This document shows, piece after piece, positions 27,679 through 36,614 of a stretch of DNA of 64,000 nt. The position numbers were made by a program, and so were the translations under genes. Numbering within the stretch: position 1 is the stretch's first letter; each line of letters begins with the position of its first letter. The notes below the pieces were generated by a model, which was given only the letters and a program-made list of their open reading frames with translations, was not told where the DNA came from and did not search any database. Source of the stretch: Spirosoma linguale DSM 74 (lineage in GTDB: Bacteria > Bacteroidota > Bacteroidia > Cytophagales > Spirosomataceae); assembly GCA_000024525.1 (NCBI GenBank), contig CP001769.1, positions 3,086,001 to 3,150,000 on the forward strand, in the 5' to 3' direction.

Positions 27679-28377
27679 ATGACCTTAGCCATAATGCAAC
27701 CTTATTTCCTGCCTTACATTGGCTACATGCAGTTGATGGGAGCAGTGGATACCTTTGTTTTGTACGACGATGTCGCGTTTATAAACCGCGGGTGGATCAA
27801 TCGAAACAGATTACTGATAAATGGTCAGGAGCATTTATTTACCATCCCGTTAAAAGATGCCAGTCAGAACAAGCGAATTAACGAAGTTCATCTGGCCGAT
27901 GATCCAAAATGGCGCAGTAAACTGCTGAAGACCATTGAGCAGGGCTATCGGAAAGCGCCCTGTTATCAAACGGTTATGCCGCTAACGGAAAAAATCATCA
28001 ATTTTACGACCGATTCCATCGCCGATCTGATCTATTTTAGCCTCGTCGAGTTAAATACCTACCTTGGTTTATCGACACGGCTGGTTGCCTCTTCGACCAT
28101 CTACGGCAATAGTGAATTAAAAGCACAGGAACGGATTCTGGACATCTGTCGGCAGGAAAACGCATCCCGCTACATCAATCCCATTGGAGGCATGGAGTTG
28201 TATACTACCCCCGCATTTGCTCAGGCAGGTATCGATCTCAAGTTTATAAAAGCCAAACGGGCTGATTATCCACAGTTTAAAAATGATTTTATTCCCTGGT
28301 TATCCGTCCTGGACGCACTTATGTTTAACGACATACCCAACCTCCGGAAGTTGCTGGGGGAATATGAATTAGTTTAG
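27679..28377 (+). CDS. WbqC-family protein
   Basis: A 232-residue WbqC-like protein, found in O-antigen clusters. The typical start IMQPYFLPYIGYMQLM, the DTFVLYDDVAF block, KRINEVHL and the C-terminal NPIGGMELY are all present. The biochemical role is not firmly established; it co-occurs with aminotransferases and acyltransferases of unusual amino sugars, as here. It sits between the GT39-like gene and the NeuD-like gene. Confidence 0.85.
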   Translation: MTLAIMQPYFLPYIGYMQLMGAVDTFVLYDDVAFINRGWINRNRLLINGQEHLFTIPLKDASQNKRINEVHLADDPKWRSKLLKTIEQGYRKAPCYQTVMPLTEKIINFTTDSIADLIYFSLVELNTYLGLSTRLVASSTIYGNSELKAQERILDICRQENASRYINPIGGMELYTTPAFAQAGIDLKFIKAKRADYPQFKNDFIPWLSVLDALMFNDIPNLRKLLGEYELV

Positions 28378-28446
28378 TAGTCGAAGCAGGAAGTTATCCG
28401 AATACCTATCCGGTTAAGCGTTCTGCCCCTCCCACCTTATCAAACT

Positions 28447-29100
28447 ATGGCAAAAGTGATCATCTTCGGGGTTATGGACACGGCAGAGCTGGCCCATTTC
28501 TACCTCACCCACGATTCGGAACACGACGTAGCGGCTTTCACCGTAAGTCGTGAATACATGACCGGCACTGAATTTCAGGGGTTACCACTGGTAGCGTTCG
28601 AAGACGTAGAAACGCTGTTTTCTCCACAGGAGTACAAGTTTTTTGCGCCTATGACTGGCCGGAATATGAATCGTAACCGGGAGCGTATCTACCTCGAAGC
28701 CAAAGCCAAAGGGTATGAGTTCATTTCCTATATCAGCTCGAAAGCCACCCTGTTTGGCAACCAGATTGGGGAGAACTGCTTCATTCTGGAAGACAACACC
28801 ATCCAGCCGTTTACGACCATTGGCAATAATGTGGTTCTTTGGAGCGGCAACCATATCGGGCACCACGGGCAAATAAAAGACCATGTATTCTTTACCTCCC
28901 ACGTGGTTATGTCGGGCCACTGCGTCATTGAGCCGTATTGCTTCTTTGGGGTAAACAGCACCATTCGGGATTTCCTGCACATCGCAACCGGAACCCTTGT
29001 CGGCATGGCCTCTGCCATTTATAAAGACACCGACGAATGGGGTCTGTATCTCGGCAACCCGGCCAAAAAACTTCCCAAGCCCAGTTACGAAGCGTATTAA
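28447..29100 (+). CDS. NeuD/PglD-like sugar O- or N-acyltransferase
   Basis: A 217-residue protein with an N-terminal PglD-type nucleotide-binding part (KVIIFGVMDTAELAHFYL) followed by a left-handed beta helix with hexapeptide repeats (IGENCFILEDNTIQPFTTIG). The HHGQIKDHVFF segment contains the catalytic-type His. It probably acetylates a sugar amine or hydroxyl, using acetyl-CoA. Together with the aminotransferase and WbqC it forms a likely amino-sugar modification block. Confidence 0.85.
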   Translation: MAKVIIFGVMDTAELAHFYLTHDSEHDVAAFTVSREYMTGTEFQGLPLVAFEDVETLFSPQEYKFFAPMTGRNMNRNRERIYLEAKAKGYEFISYISSKATLFGNQIGENCFILEDNTIQPFTTIGNNVVLWSGNHIGHHGQIKDHVFFTSHVVMSGHCVIEPYCFFGVNSTIRDFLHIATGTLVGMASAIYKDTDEWGLYLGNPAKKLPKPSYEAY

Positions 29101-29127
29101 AGCGGAAAAGCCTGCTAGTCTATACTA

Positions 29128-30348
29128 TTGAAAAAGCTGCTGTTAATAGGCCACGATGCCAACCGCGCCGGTGCACAAATTGTGCTGCTCAACCTGATGC
29201 GGTTGTTGAAGCAGGAAGGCCTCTCCATGCATTTACTGCTGGGAGAAGGCGGTCCGCTACTCGACGACTACCGGGCAATTTGTCCGGTTACTATCTGGCC
29301 CGCCCCCAGCCCATACGTAGTCGGAGCACTCGCCGATAAAGTGCTGTTTAAAGTAGGACTTTGGGAGCGATTTCAGGAGCGGCAGCGGGTAAGTCGGCAG
29401 CAGGCTATACAGGCGGAGCTTAACCTCGATTCGTTCGATCTGGTGCTCGTCAATACCGTTACCAGTAGTCGGTGGTTTAGTCAACTGACGATACCCGCCC
29501 GCATGCCTGTCGTCACCTTCGTGCATGAACTCGACATGTCGGTTCGGATATACACCCGCCCCGACGAACTGGCGTTGCTGCTCAACAGAACGACGCAGTT
29601 GCTGGCGGTATCGAAAGCGACTGCCCGGTATTACGAACGGCAGCACGGCTTCGATCCGGCCCGCATTACGCTCTATACACTAATCGACACCCCTACTCTG
29701 TCCCACACGGTTCAACAGGCCCGCGAGCAGCCAAGCCCTTATTCGTCGCTGGGTTTGCCGGATAACGCCCTGATCGTGGGCGGGTGCGGCAATGCCGAAT
29801 GGCGAAAAGGCAACGACCTCTTTATCACACTGGCCCGGCAGGTAATTGGGCGCGTTCAGAACAACACAACAGCCCAAGAAGCGTCAATTGATCGACCTGT
29901 TCATTTTGTCTGGGTTGGCGTGCCGCCAGGAAACCTGCGGGACGATCTGCTGGTCGATATTCGCAAAGCAGGGCTTGGTGACTGCGTTCATCTGATTCCG
30001 CCTACGCCGGAGGTACTGCGTTACCTGAGTCGGTTCGACGTTTTCGTGCTCTGCTCCCGCGAAGATCCCTACCCGCTGGTTGTGTTTGAAGCGGGCTTAA
30101 GTGAAGTGCCGGTGGTCTGTTTTGACGATGCCGGTGGCTCGCCCGAACTAGTAGAAACCGACGGTGGCTATGTGGTGCCTTACCTCGACCTCGACGCCAT
30201 GAGCAGCCGTGTTATCGACCTGCTCCGGGAGCCGGATTTACGAAAAAGGATGGGGCAGCGACTGGCTCAAAAAATACTTGAACGCCATCCGGCTCAGCAA
30301 AGCGTCGAAACTCTTGTAACTTTGTTCGAGAAACTGACTCGGCAATAG
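29128..30348 (+). CDS. Glycosyltransferase, GT4 family (GT-B)
   Basis: A 406-residue GT-B enzyme. The start is apparently TTG, because the first beta strand KKLLLIGHDANRAGAQ follows it at once and no ATG lies close. The nucleotide-binding half has the E-x7-E region in SREDPYPLVVFEAGLSEVPV and DDAGGSPELV. It is one of four GT4-like enzymes in the locus. Donor and acceptor are unknown. Confidence 0.88.
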   Translation: MKKLLLIGHDANRAGAQIVLLNLMRLLKQEGLSMHLLLGEGGPLLDDYRAICPVTIWPAPSPYVVGALADKVLFKVGLWERFQERQRVSRQQAIQAELNLDSFDLVLVNTVTSSRWFSQLTIPARMPVVTFVHELDMSVRIYTRPDELALLLNRTTQLLAVSKATARYYERQHGFDPARITLYTLIDTPTLSHTVQQAREQPSPYSSLGLPDNALIVGGCGNAEWRKGNDLFITLARQVIGRVQNNTTAQEASIDRPVHFVWVGVPPGNLRDDLLVDIRKAGLGDCVHLIPPTPEVLRYLSRFDVFVLCSREDPYPLVVFEAGLSEVPVVCFDDAGGSPELVETDGGYVVPYLDLDAMSSRVIDLLREPDLRKRMGQRLAQKILERHPAQQSVETLVTLFEKLTRQ

Positions 30349-30388
30349 CCCCTTCTACCCGTTAGTGGTCGTTTGCCGTGCCCCTTGT

Positions 30389-31459
30389 ATGACTCTTGCA
30401 TTCACGATTTGTTCCATAAATTATTTAGCTCAGGCCCGTACCTTGGGCGACTCACTACGACAAACCAACCCCGATTACCAGTACATAATCGGGTTAGTTG
30501 ATAAATTGAGTGTTGCTAACTTACCCGCAGAGCTGGTTCCGGAATACCCCATGCTGGAGGTAGACAAAATCGGCATCCCTGATTTTGCAGCCATGTGCGA
30601 TCGGTATGATATTACGGAGTTAAATACCGCCGTAAAGCCGTTTTATATCGACTACCTGTATCAAACGTACCCCGACGCCAGCGAGGTCATCTACTTTGAT
30701 CCCGATATCATCGTTTTTCAGCCACTTCAGGAATTAAATGAAGCTTTGGCTACACATAGTCTGGTATTGACGCCCCACACCTGTTCGCCAACCCCCGACT
30801 GGGAACGTCCCAACGAACAGCATCACCTGAACACGGGCATATTCAACCTGGGTTTTATTGGGCTTCGTAACGATGCTACCGCCCGTCGGTTCGTAAACTG
30901 GTGGAAAGATCGCCTGGTGTATGAGTGCCGAATTGACCTCTGCGAAGGCCTTTTTGTCGATCAGCACTGGGTCAATTTCGCTCCCGTTTACTTCAACAAC
31001 GTTCTGGTTGACCATCATTTAGGCTATAACATGGCCTACTGGAACCTGCACGAACGGTTTATCAGCCAAACCGAAGCCGGGAACTGGATGGTTAGCAACG
31101 AACGTACCTCGCAGCAACCCTACCAAGCCGAACCGTTGCAGTTTTTTCATTTCAGCGGTTATAATCCCGACAAACCCGAGGAGATTTCGAAGTACCAAAC
31201 CCGGTATAGCTTCCCTAACCAATCGAACCAGACCGCTGGAAAATCGGTCCGCTTTGCTGATAAGCCCGAACAGCAGCGACCCGACGTAAGACCTTTGTTC
31301 GATTTGTACCGCAGCCGACTGCTGGCAAACCAGAACGAGCTGTATCGCCAATATCCCTGCGTGTATATCAAGCCACCTAAAATTTTTCGTTATCAACGGG
31401 TACGCAGGCTGTTGAAAACTCCTTTCAACCGACTTATTACGCTCTTAGAATCTCGTTAA
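30389..31459 (+). CDS. Nucleotide-sugar glycosyltransferase-like protein with a DPD motif
   Basis: A 356-residue GT-A-like protein, distantly like GT8 and related enzymes. It begins FTICSINYLAQARTLGDS, has an N-x-A-V-K-P-F block and the metal-binding type motif YFDPD at residues 102-106, then NTGIFNLGFIGLR and CEGLFVDQHW. The ATG is chosen over a GTG eight codons upstream. A second, diverged copy lies 4 kb downstream at 34.4 kb. The donor cannot be told. Confidence 0.7.
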   Translation: MTLAFTICSINYLAQARTLGDSLRQTNPDYQYIIGLVDKLSVANLPAELVPEYPMLEVDKIGIPDFAAMCDRYDITELNTAVKPFYIDYLYQTYPDASEVIYFDPDIIVFQPLQELNEALATHSLVLTPHTCSPTPDWERPNEQHHLNTGIFNLGFIGLRNDATARRFVNWWKDRLVYECRIDLCEGLFVDQHWVNFAPVYFNNVLVDHHLGYNMAYWNLHERFISQTEAGNWMVSNERTSQQPYQAEPLQFFHFSGYNPDKPEEISKYQTRYSFPNQSNQTAGKSVRFADKPEQQRPDVRPLFDLYRSRLLANQNELYRQYPCVYIKPPKIFRYQRVRRLLKTPFNRLITLLESR

Positions 31460-31461
31460 TT

Positions 31462-32496
31462 ATGACAGAAGGGCCTCGTTTTCGGGAAGTCTGGATCTAC
31501 CGCTTTCATAAAATTACCCATATTATCGGGAAATTCTGGTCGTTTGCCGTTAAGTACCTTCAACTCCGGTTACTGAAAAACAGGCTGGGGAATCGGCAGC
31601 TGGTCGCCATTATCCTGTCGGAACAGATGGGCGATATTATTGCCTGCGAGCCGGTTTCGCGGGAAGTACGCCAGCGTCATCCTGATGCCTATATCCTCTG
31701 GGTCGTAAAGGAAGCCTTCGCTGATCTGGTTAGGTATAATCCTAATCTGGATGGATTCCTGACCGAAAAATGCCCCGGAGAACGGGTACAATTGCTCCGC
31801 TCCGGCATCTACGATAAGGTCTATAACCTGCATATTTCGCACCGCAAGTGCAAATATTGCCCCGAAGACCCCGTGAACCCAACGGCAGATCAGATCGGCC
31901 TCACCTTCGATAATTATTATTACCGGGGCGATTTACTGTACATGTTTTCGCAGGCGGCCGGGCTACCACCCATGACCGACGAGCCCCGGATGTACATTCC
32001 GGAAACCATCAAAGAATCGGTACTAGCCCGGCAACTGCCGGCACAGCCCATTGTTATTCACTGTCAGTCGAGCCATGTTGCCCGCGACTGGCCCGCAGCG
32101 AACTGGAATAAGCTGGTAGACTGGTTGCTGGCAACGTATCCTTATCCAATTATCGAAGTGGGGCTTACCCCAACAATCCGTACCACCAACCCACGGTTTA
32201 TTAACTTGTGCGGTCAGCTAAATTTACTTGAAACGGCCGAAGTTATCCGACAGGCACAATTGTTTATCGGCATCGACAGCGGACCGGCCCATATGGCCAA
32301 TGCAACGGGGGCAAAAGGCATTCTGCTTTTAGGCAAACTGTATGATTTTGTCGATTATCTGCCTTACTCAGGTCGTTACAAACGCGGGGAAGGTGTGACG
32401 ATTCTAAACAACTTTGGTCATCCATGCGCTGAATTACCTTACGACTGGGTACAACAGGCCGTTCAGCAACAGGTAGGTCAACCCAAACGAGTATGA
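31462..32496 (+). CDS. Glycosyltransferase family 9 (heptosyltransferase-like)
   Basis: A 344-residue GT-B protein with GT9 landmarks: ILSEQMGDIIACEPV near the N-terminus, WPAANWNKLVDWL and the family signature FIGIDSGPAHMANATG. GT9 enzymes usually transfer heptose to LPS cores, but in Bacteroidota they occur in many surface-glycan loci. Two bases separate it from the upstream gene and its stop overlaps the next start (ATGA), so it is part of a tightly coupled series. Confidence 0.85.
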   Translation: MTEGPRFREVWIYRFHKITHIIGKFWSFAVKYLQLRLLKNRLGNRQLVAIILSEQMGDIIACEPVSREVRQRHPDAYILWVVKEAFADLVRYNPNLDGFLTEKCPGERVQLLRSGIYDKVYNLHISHRKCKYCPEDPVNPTADQIGLTFDNYYYRGDLLYMFSQAAGLPPMTDEPRMYIPETIKESVLARQLPAQPIVIHCQSSHVARDWPAANWNKLVDWLLATYPYPIIEVGLTPTIRTTNPRFINLCGQLNLLETAEVIRQAQLFIGIDSGPAHMANATGAKGILLLGKLYDFVDYLPYSGRYKRGEGVTILNNFGHPCAELPYDWVQQAVQQQVGQPKRV

Positions 32497-33320
32497 TTCA
32501 GTCCAGGTCTGTTAGTGTCAACATAGTTATACCGGCCTATAAGGCTCAACTTACCGATTATGAGCGCATTGCCTTAACGCAATGTGTGCGGGTGCTGGGC
32601 AATTATCCCATATGGCTCGCTACGCCCCACACCCTCGATATTACGGCTTATCAGGAAATAGGCCCCGGTATTAACGCACGTACGTTCGACGAGCGGTACT
32701 TCACGGATGTACAGGGCTACAACCGGCTCATGCTGTCGGAAGAATTCTATAGTGCTTTTGCCGATCAGGAATACCTGTTGATTCACCAGTTAGACGCGTT
32801 CGTTTTTCAGGATGATCTGGCTTACTGGTGTCAGCAGAACTACGATTATATTGGCGCGCCCTGGCTCCGGGACCGCGACTTTACGAGCTGGTTTGACAAG
32901 CTCGATTTTACGATTCGGCAACGACTGGCTACCTGGCTGAACCTAAAAAAACCGGACGGCATTACCCCGCGCGAAATCATTAACCTCAACGGCGTAGGCA
33001 ACGGTGGCTTTACCCTCCGGCGCGTGTCCGCTATGTTACGCTGCTTAAAACGGTTCAAGCATAAAATTGAGGAGTACGAGCGCAAAACGATGCATCAGTA
33101 CCACGAAGATGTATTCTGGGGTATTGAAGTTAATCGGTACTGGCCCCATCTGCGTATTCCGCCTTATCGGAAAGCGCTCCATTTTTCGGTTGAATTTTTC
33201 CCTAAATGGGCCATTGAGCATTATAATCAGGGCAAGCTACCCTTCGGTTGCCACGCCTGGAATATACACGGTACTGACTACTGGCGCACTGTTTTCGCCC
33301 GGTATGGCTACCAAATCTGA
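32493..33320 (+). CDS. DUF5672 family protein, glycosyltransferase-like
   Basis: A 275-residue protein recognised by the sequence IVIPAYKAQLTDYERIALTQ, then LIHQLDAFVFQDDL, YDYIGAPWLR and VGNGGFTLRR, the pattern of DUF5672. These features resemble GT-A folds (DAFVFQDD in place of DxD; GNGGFTLR as an acceptor loop), so a glycosyltransferase role is likely but unproven. It overlaps the GT9 gene by four bases. Confidence 0.82.
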   Translation: MIQSRSVSVNIVIPAYKAQLTDYERIALTQCVRVLGNYPIWLATPHTLDITAYQEIGPGINARTFDERYFTDVQGYNRLMLSEEFYSAFADQEYLLIHQLDAFVFQDDLAYWCQQNYDYIGAPWLRDRDFTSWFDKLDFTIRQRLATWLNLKKPDGITPREIINLNGVGNGGFTLRRVSAMLRCLKRFKHKIEEYERKTMHQYHEDVFWGIEVNRYWPHLRIPPYRKALHFSVEFFPKWAIEHYNQGKLPFGCHAWNIHGTDYWRTVFARYGYQI

Positions 33321-33328
33321 TTTTTTGC

Positions 33329-34354
33329 ATGAATGAAAGTCCGCGTCCATCTATCTCAATAGCGCTTTGTACGTACAATGGCATGGCCTATTTACCCGTG
33401 CAATGGCAGAGCTTGCTGGAGCAGCAGCAACTGCCGGACGAAATCGTTATCTGCGATGACCAGTCTACCGACGGGACCGACGAATTGCTTACCAAACTTG
33501 CCGCCGACGCGCCCTTTGCGGTGCGGGTTCTCGAAAATACCGTACGACTGGGGTCTAATAAAAATTTTGAACGGGCGCTATCAGCCTGTACCGGCGATCT
33601 GATCTTTCTGTGCGACCAGGATGACTTCTGGCTACCCGAAAAAATAGCTACGATGACCCGGTACATGACTGAGCATCCCGAAGCGCAGGTGGCTTTTTGC
33701 GACGCCTGGGTTACAGATGAGCAGCTTCAGGAAAAGAAGGGCCGGTTTTGGGAGGTTGTCCGCTTCGATAAGAAAGCACAGGACCGCTGGCAAACGGGCG
33801 AATCGCTGGAAGTATTGCTGGACGGCAATCGAATGATGGGTTGCGCAACCGTTGTCCGGAAATCGTTCCTAAATGTGGTACTGCCCGTACCAGGCGACTT
33901 ACCCGCCGATTATATTTATGATGGCTGGATGGCTTTAGTAGCCGCCACCAGCAACGCTGTACATTTCATTGATGCCCCTTTGCAGCTTTACCGAACGCAC
34001 GTTCAGCAACAGGTAGGCGTACGTGAAAAAGAAGCCCCCGAATCGGTGCGATTGCAGGACCGATTGGCCCGGCGTAGAGCGGGAAAACTTGCTCCCCTTC
34101 GGGAGAAACAGCTGAATCTGAGCAAAATAAGCCAGTTATTGAGTGAACGTGTTCCGGTAACTGCGCCGGGACTTTCTCAACTGCGCCGACGATTAGCGCA
34201 TTTTACTATGCGCAGCAGTTTGCCTAACAACCGGCTTGGCCGTGTACTACCGGTTTTGCGTAGTTTACAACATGGCAACTATAACCGGTATGCCGACGCA
34301 TCGGCCAACTGGTACGCCCCATACCTGGCCATGTTGGGCGATTTACTCGAATGA
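33329..34354 (+). CDS. Glycosyltransferase family 2
   Basis: A 341-residue GT-A enzyme. The nucleotide-sugar fold starts ISIALCTYNGMAYLPVQWQS, with QLPDEIVICDDQSTDGT, the DxD-type LIFLCDQDDFWLPEK, and a catalytic-region AFCDAWVTD. It most resembles rhamnosyltransferase-like GT2 proteins of O-antigen loci. The C-terminal third is basic and without clear domain. It lies eight bases after the DUF5672 gene. Confidence 0.9.
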   Translation: MNESPRPSISIALCTYNGMAYLPVQWQSLLEQQQLPDEIVICDDQSTDGTDELLTKLAADAPFAVRVLENTVRLGSNKNFERALSACTGDLIFLCDQDDFWLPEKIATMTRYMTEHPEAQVAFCDAWVTDEQLQEKKGRFWEVVRFDKKAQDRWQTGESLEVLLDGNRMMGCATVVRKSFLNVVLPVPGDLPADYIYDGWMALVAATSNAVHFIDAPLQLYRTHVQQQVGVREKEAPESVRLQDRLARRRAGKLAPLREKQLNLSKISQLLSERVPVTAPGLSQLRRRLAHFTMRSSLPNNRLGRVLPVLRSLQHGNYNRYADASANWYAPYLAMLGDLLE

Positions 34355-34372
34355 CGTAGCTTTGCATTTACT

Positions 34373-35380
34373 GTGCTATTAACCATCTGTACCCTCTCAC
34401 AACTTCCCCAGGCGATTGCACTGGGCGACAGTTTTGTCCGCCATTCGGGCAGTTCGACCAGCATTCCTCCGGTTATTCTGGGTCTGGTCGATGATGCGGC
34501 CCGATTACCTGCTGGCTTTGTTTCTCCTTATCCGCTCCTGCCGGTCAGTGAACTGGTTGTGTCTGCGCCACTGGCAGAGCTATCCGCGCTTTATACGCCC
34601 ACCGAATTTGCTGCGGCCTGCAAACCAGCTTTTATAACGGAAGTATTTCGACGATACCCCGACGTTGACAAACTTCTTTATGCCGACCCGAATGTCTGTT
34701 TCATGGGCCCGTTGTCGACAATCTGGCAGCAGCTTGAAGAATCAACCGCCCTGCTGACACCGTTTATTACGCGAAATCCAGCCGATTCGCACTGGCCCGA
34801 CGAGAAGTTTTTTCAGAACATCGGCCTGTACAGTTCCGACTTTCTAGGGTTTCGCCGATCTGCCGAAACGGATCGGCTGTTAGCCTGGTGGACGGACCGG
34901 GTTCAGCAACGAGCGTTTATAAACTACTGCGAAGGGCTTTGTCTCGATCAGATCTGGCTAATGCACGTACCGGTCTTTTTCAAGCATGTACGCATAGTTA
35001 AAAACCCCGGCTGGCACGTTGCCCTCTGGAATCTGCCCGAGCGTAGCCTCCACCAGACCGAAAACGGCTGGCAGGTAACCGGACCCGAAGGGCAGAACCA
35101 GCCCCTTTTATTCATGAACGTTAAAGGGTGGCTTTATCCCGATCAGGGATTTTTTCCGCATCAGAACCGGATTCGCCTGTCGGACAGACCAGAACTTGGC
35201 TCCTTACTGGACACTTACCGGCAAACATTACCCCCTTCTTCAGCGCTTAGAGGGAAGTCAATAAAACCGGCTTACGGGCAGCAGCCGGAAGCGGTAGTTC
35301 TGCGCGGATGGCGTTATTCGGCTGTCCAGTCATTTCGAAGTATAACCCGATTTATTGATCAGTTCTCCCTCCCAGACTAA
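34373..35380 (+). CDS. Diverged paralogue of the DPD glycosyltransferase-like protein
   Basis: A 335-residue relative of the protein at 30.4 kb, sharing the opening TICTLSQLPQAIALGDS, CEGLCLDQIW and a WNLPER block. At the metal-motif position it has YADPN (residues 103-107) where the paralogue has YFDPD, so the second acidic residue is replaced by Asn. It apparently starts at GTG. It may have altered donor or metal use, or be a non-catalytic subunit. The order GT, GT9, DUF5672, GT2, paralogue suggests a local duplication. Confidence 0.65.
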   Translation: MLLTICTLSQLPQAIALGDSFVRHSGSSTSIPPVILGLVDDAARLPAGFVSPYPLLPVSELVVSAPLAELSALYTPTEFAAACKPAFITEVFRRYPDVDKLLYADPNVCFMGPLSTIWQQLEESTALLTPFITRNPADSHWPDEKFFQNIGLYSSDFLGFRRSAETDRLLAWWTDRVQQRAFINYCEGLCLDQIWLMHVPVFFKHVRIVKNPGWHVALWNLPERSLHQTENGWQVTGPEGQNQPLLFMNVKGWLYPDQGFFPHQNRIRLSDRPELGSLLDTYRQTLPPSSALRGKSIKPAYGQQPEAVVLRGWRYSAVQSFRSITRFIDQFSLPD

Positions 35381-35439
35381 GACTGTAGGCCGTTAGAGGA
35401 ATATTAACCAACGAGTAAGGTTTTATCCTCCATTAACTC

Positions 35440-35447
35440 TAATTTTG
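35440..35447 (+). promoter_or_regulatory. Candidate -7 box upstream of the second glycosyltransferase group
   Basis: TAATTTTG fits TAnnTTTG and lies 54 bases before the next ATG, within the only gap over 100 bases in this part of the locus. A clear -33 TTG at proper spacing is missing (TTTT is present). It may start an internal transcript for the genes from 35.5 kb on. Confidence 0.35.
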
Positions 35448-35501
35448 TAGGCAAATCATCTCAGAAAAATACAAACGCCCGCCGTTTGTAGATTTCCCTT
35501 C

Positions 35502-36611
35502 ATGAAAGTACTTTACGACCATCAATCGTTCACGGGCGTACCCTATGGGGGCGTTTCCCGCTATTTTTTTGAACTGATGCGTTCGTTTGCCAAGCGAACA
35601 GATATTGAATTTGAACTATCCCTGCGATTATCCAATAACGAATATCTCGATCAGGCTTCCTTTAGTCGGCACCTACGGTATCGGAGTTTGGCTCAGGTGC
35701 GAAATGTCCATCGGGTTGCCTCAGTCCTAAATCGTCTTTACAGCCTTCGGCGCGTGAAAGCGGGCAAATACGACATTTTTCACCCAACCTATTACCACCG
35801 CTATTTTCTGGACGCTTTGGGCAACAAGCCCTTTGTCATTTCCTTCCACGACGCAACCAGCGAACGGTACGGCAAACTATACCCCGAAGTGGGCGAAGGC
35901 TTATATGACCTGAAGAAGGTGTTGCTGCGCCGGGCCGACTGCATTATCGCCGTTTCTGAGTTTTCGAAGCAGGAAATCCTGCGTTATTTCACGGTTGAAC
36001 CGGACAAAATAAAAGTTATTCACCTGGGCACTACCCTGGGGGACTATGCATCGGCAAGTGAATACACCACCCCGCCCTTACAGGCACCGTACCTGCTGTA
36101 TGTTGGCAAACGCGGTTTATACAAAAACTTCACCGGCTTTTTTCGGGCTATACAGCCCGTTTTACAACGGTATCCCGATGTTCACCTGATCTGCGCCGGA
36201 GGTGGCGCGTTCAGTAAAGACGAACAAACCCTGTTTCATTCAGCCCGGTTGGCTAACCGTGTCCATTACCGACCGGCTTCCGATGCCAGTTTATTGGCCC
36301 TGTACAAACACGCCCGCGCCTTTGTTTTCCCCTCACTCAACGAAGGCTTTGGTATACCGGTTCTGGAAGCCTATAGCGGAGGCTGTGCCACTGTGTTGAG
36401 CAACCGCAGTTCATTGCCTGAAGTAGCCGCCGATGCTGCGCTTTATTTCGACCCTGAAGACGATGAATCAATGGCAGAAGCCATCGAACGCATTATTACA
36501 GACGATGCGCTGTGTGCAGATCTGAGCCTGAAAGGAATTGAGCGGCTGAAGAATTTTTCATGTGATAAAACCGCCTGTCAGACATTGGAGGTTTATCAAT
36601 CTCTCCATTAA
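35502..36611 (+). CDS. Glycosyltransferase, GT4 family
   Basis: A 369-residue GT-B enzyme. It starts KVLYDHQSFTGVPYGGVSRY, with the donor-binding half showing YLLYVGKRGLYKNFTGFFRA, FPSLNEGFGIPVLEAYSGGC and a glycine-led ASDASLLALY loop. The E-x7-E pattern in NEGFGIPVLEA identifies GT4, often mannosyl- or glucosyltransferases. It begins a new run of genes after a 120-base gap and is followed after three bases by a GT2 gene. Confidence 0.92.
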   Translation: MKVLYDHQSFTGVPYGGVSRYFFELMRSFAKRTDIEFELSLRLSNNEYLDQASFSRHLRYRSLAQVRNVHRVASVLNRLYSLRRVKAGKYDIFHPTYYHRYFLDALGNKPFVISFHDATSERYGKLYPEVGEGLYDLKKVLLRRADCIIAVSEFSKQEILRYFTVEPDKIKVIHLGTTLGDYASASEYTTPPLQAPYLLYVGKRGLYKNFTGFFRAIQPVLQRYPDVHLICAGGGAFSKDEQTLFHSARLANRVHYRPASDASLLALYKHARAFVFPSLNEGFGIPVLEAYSGGCATVLSNRSSLPEVAADAALYFDPEDDESMAEAIERIITDDALCADLSLKGIERLKNFSCDKTACQTLEVYQSLH

Positions 36612-36614
36612 CCG

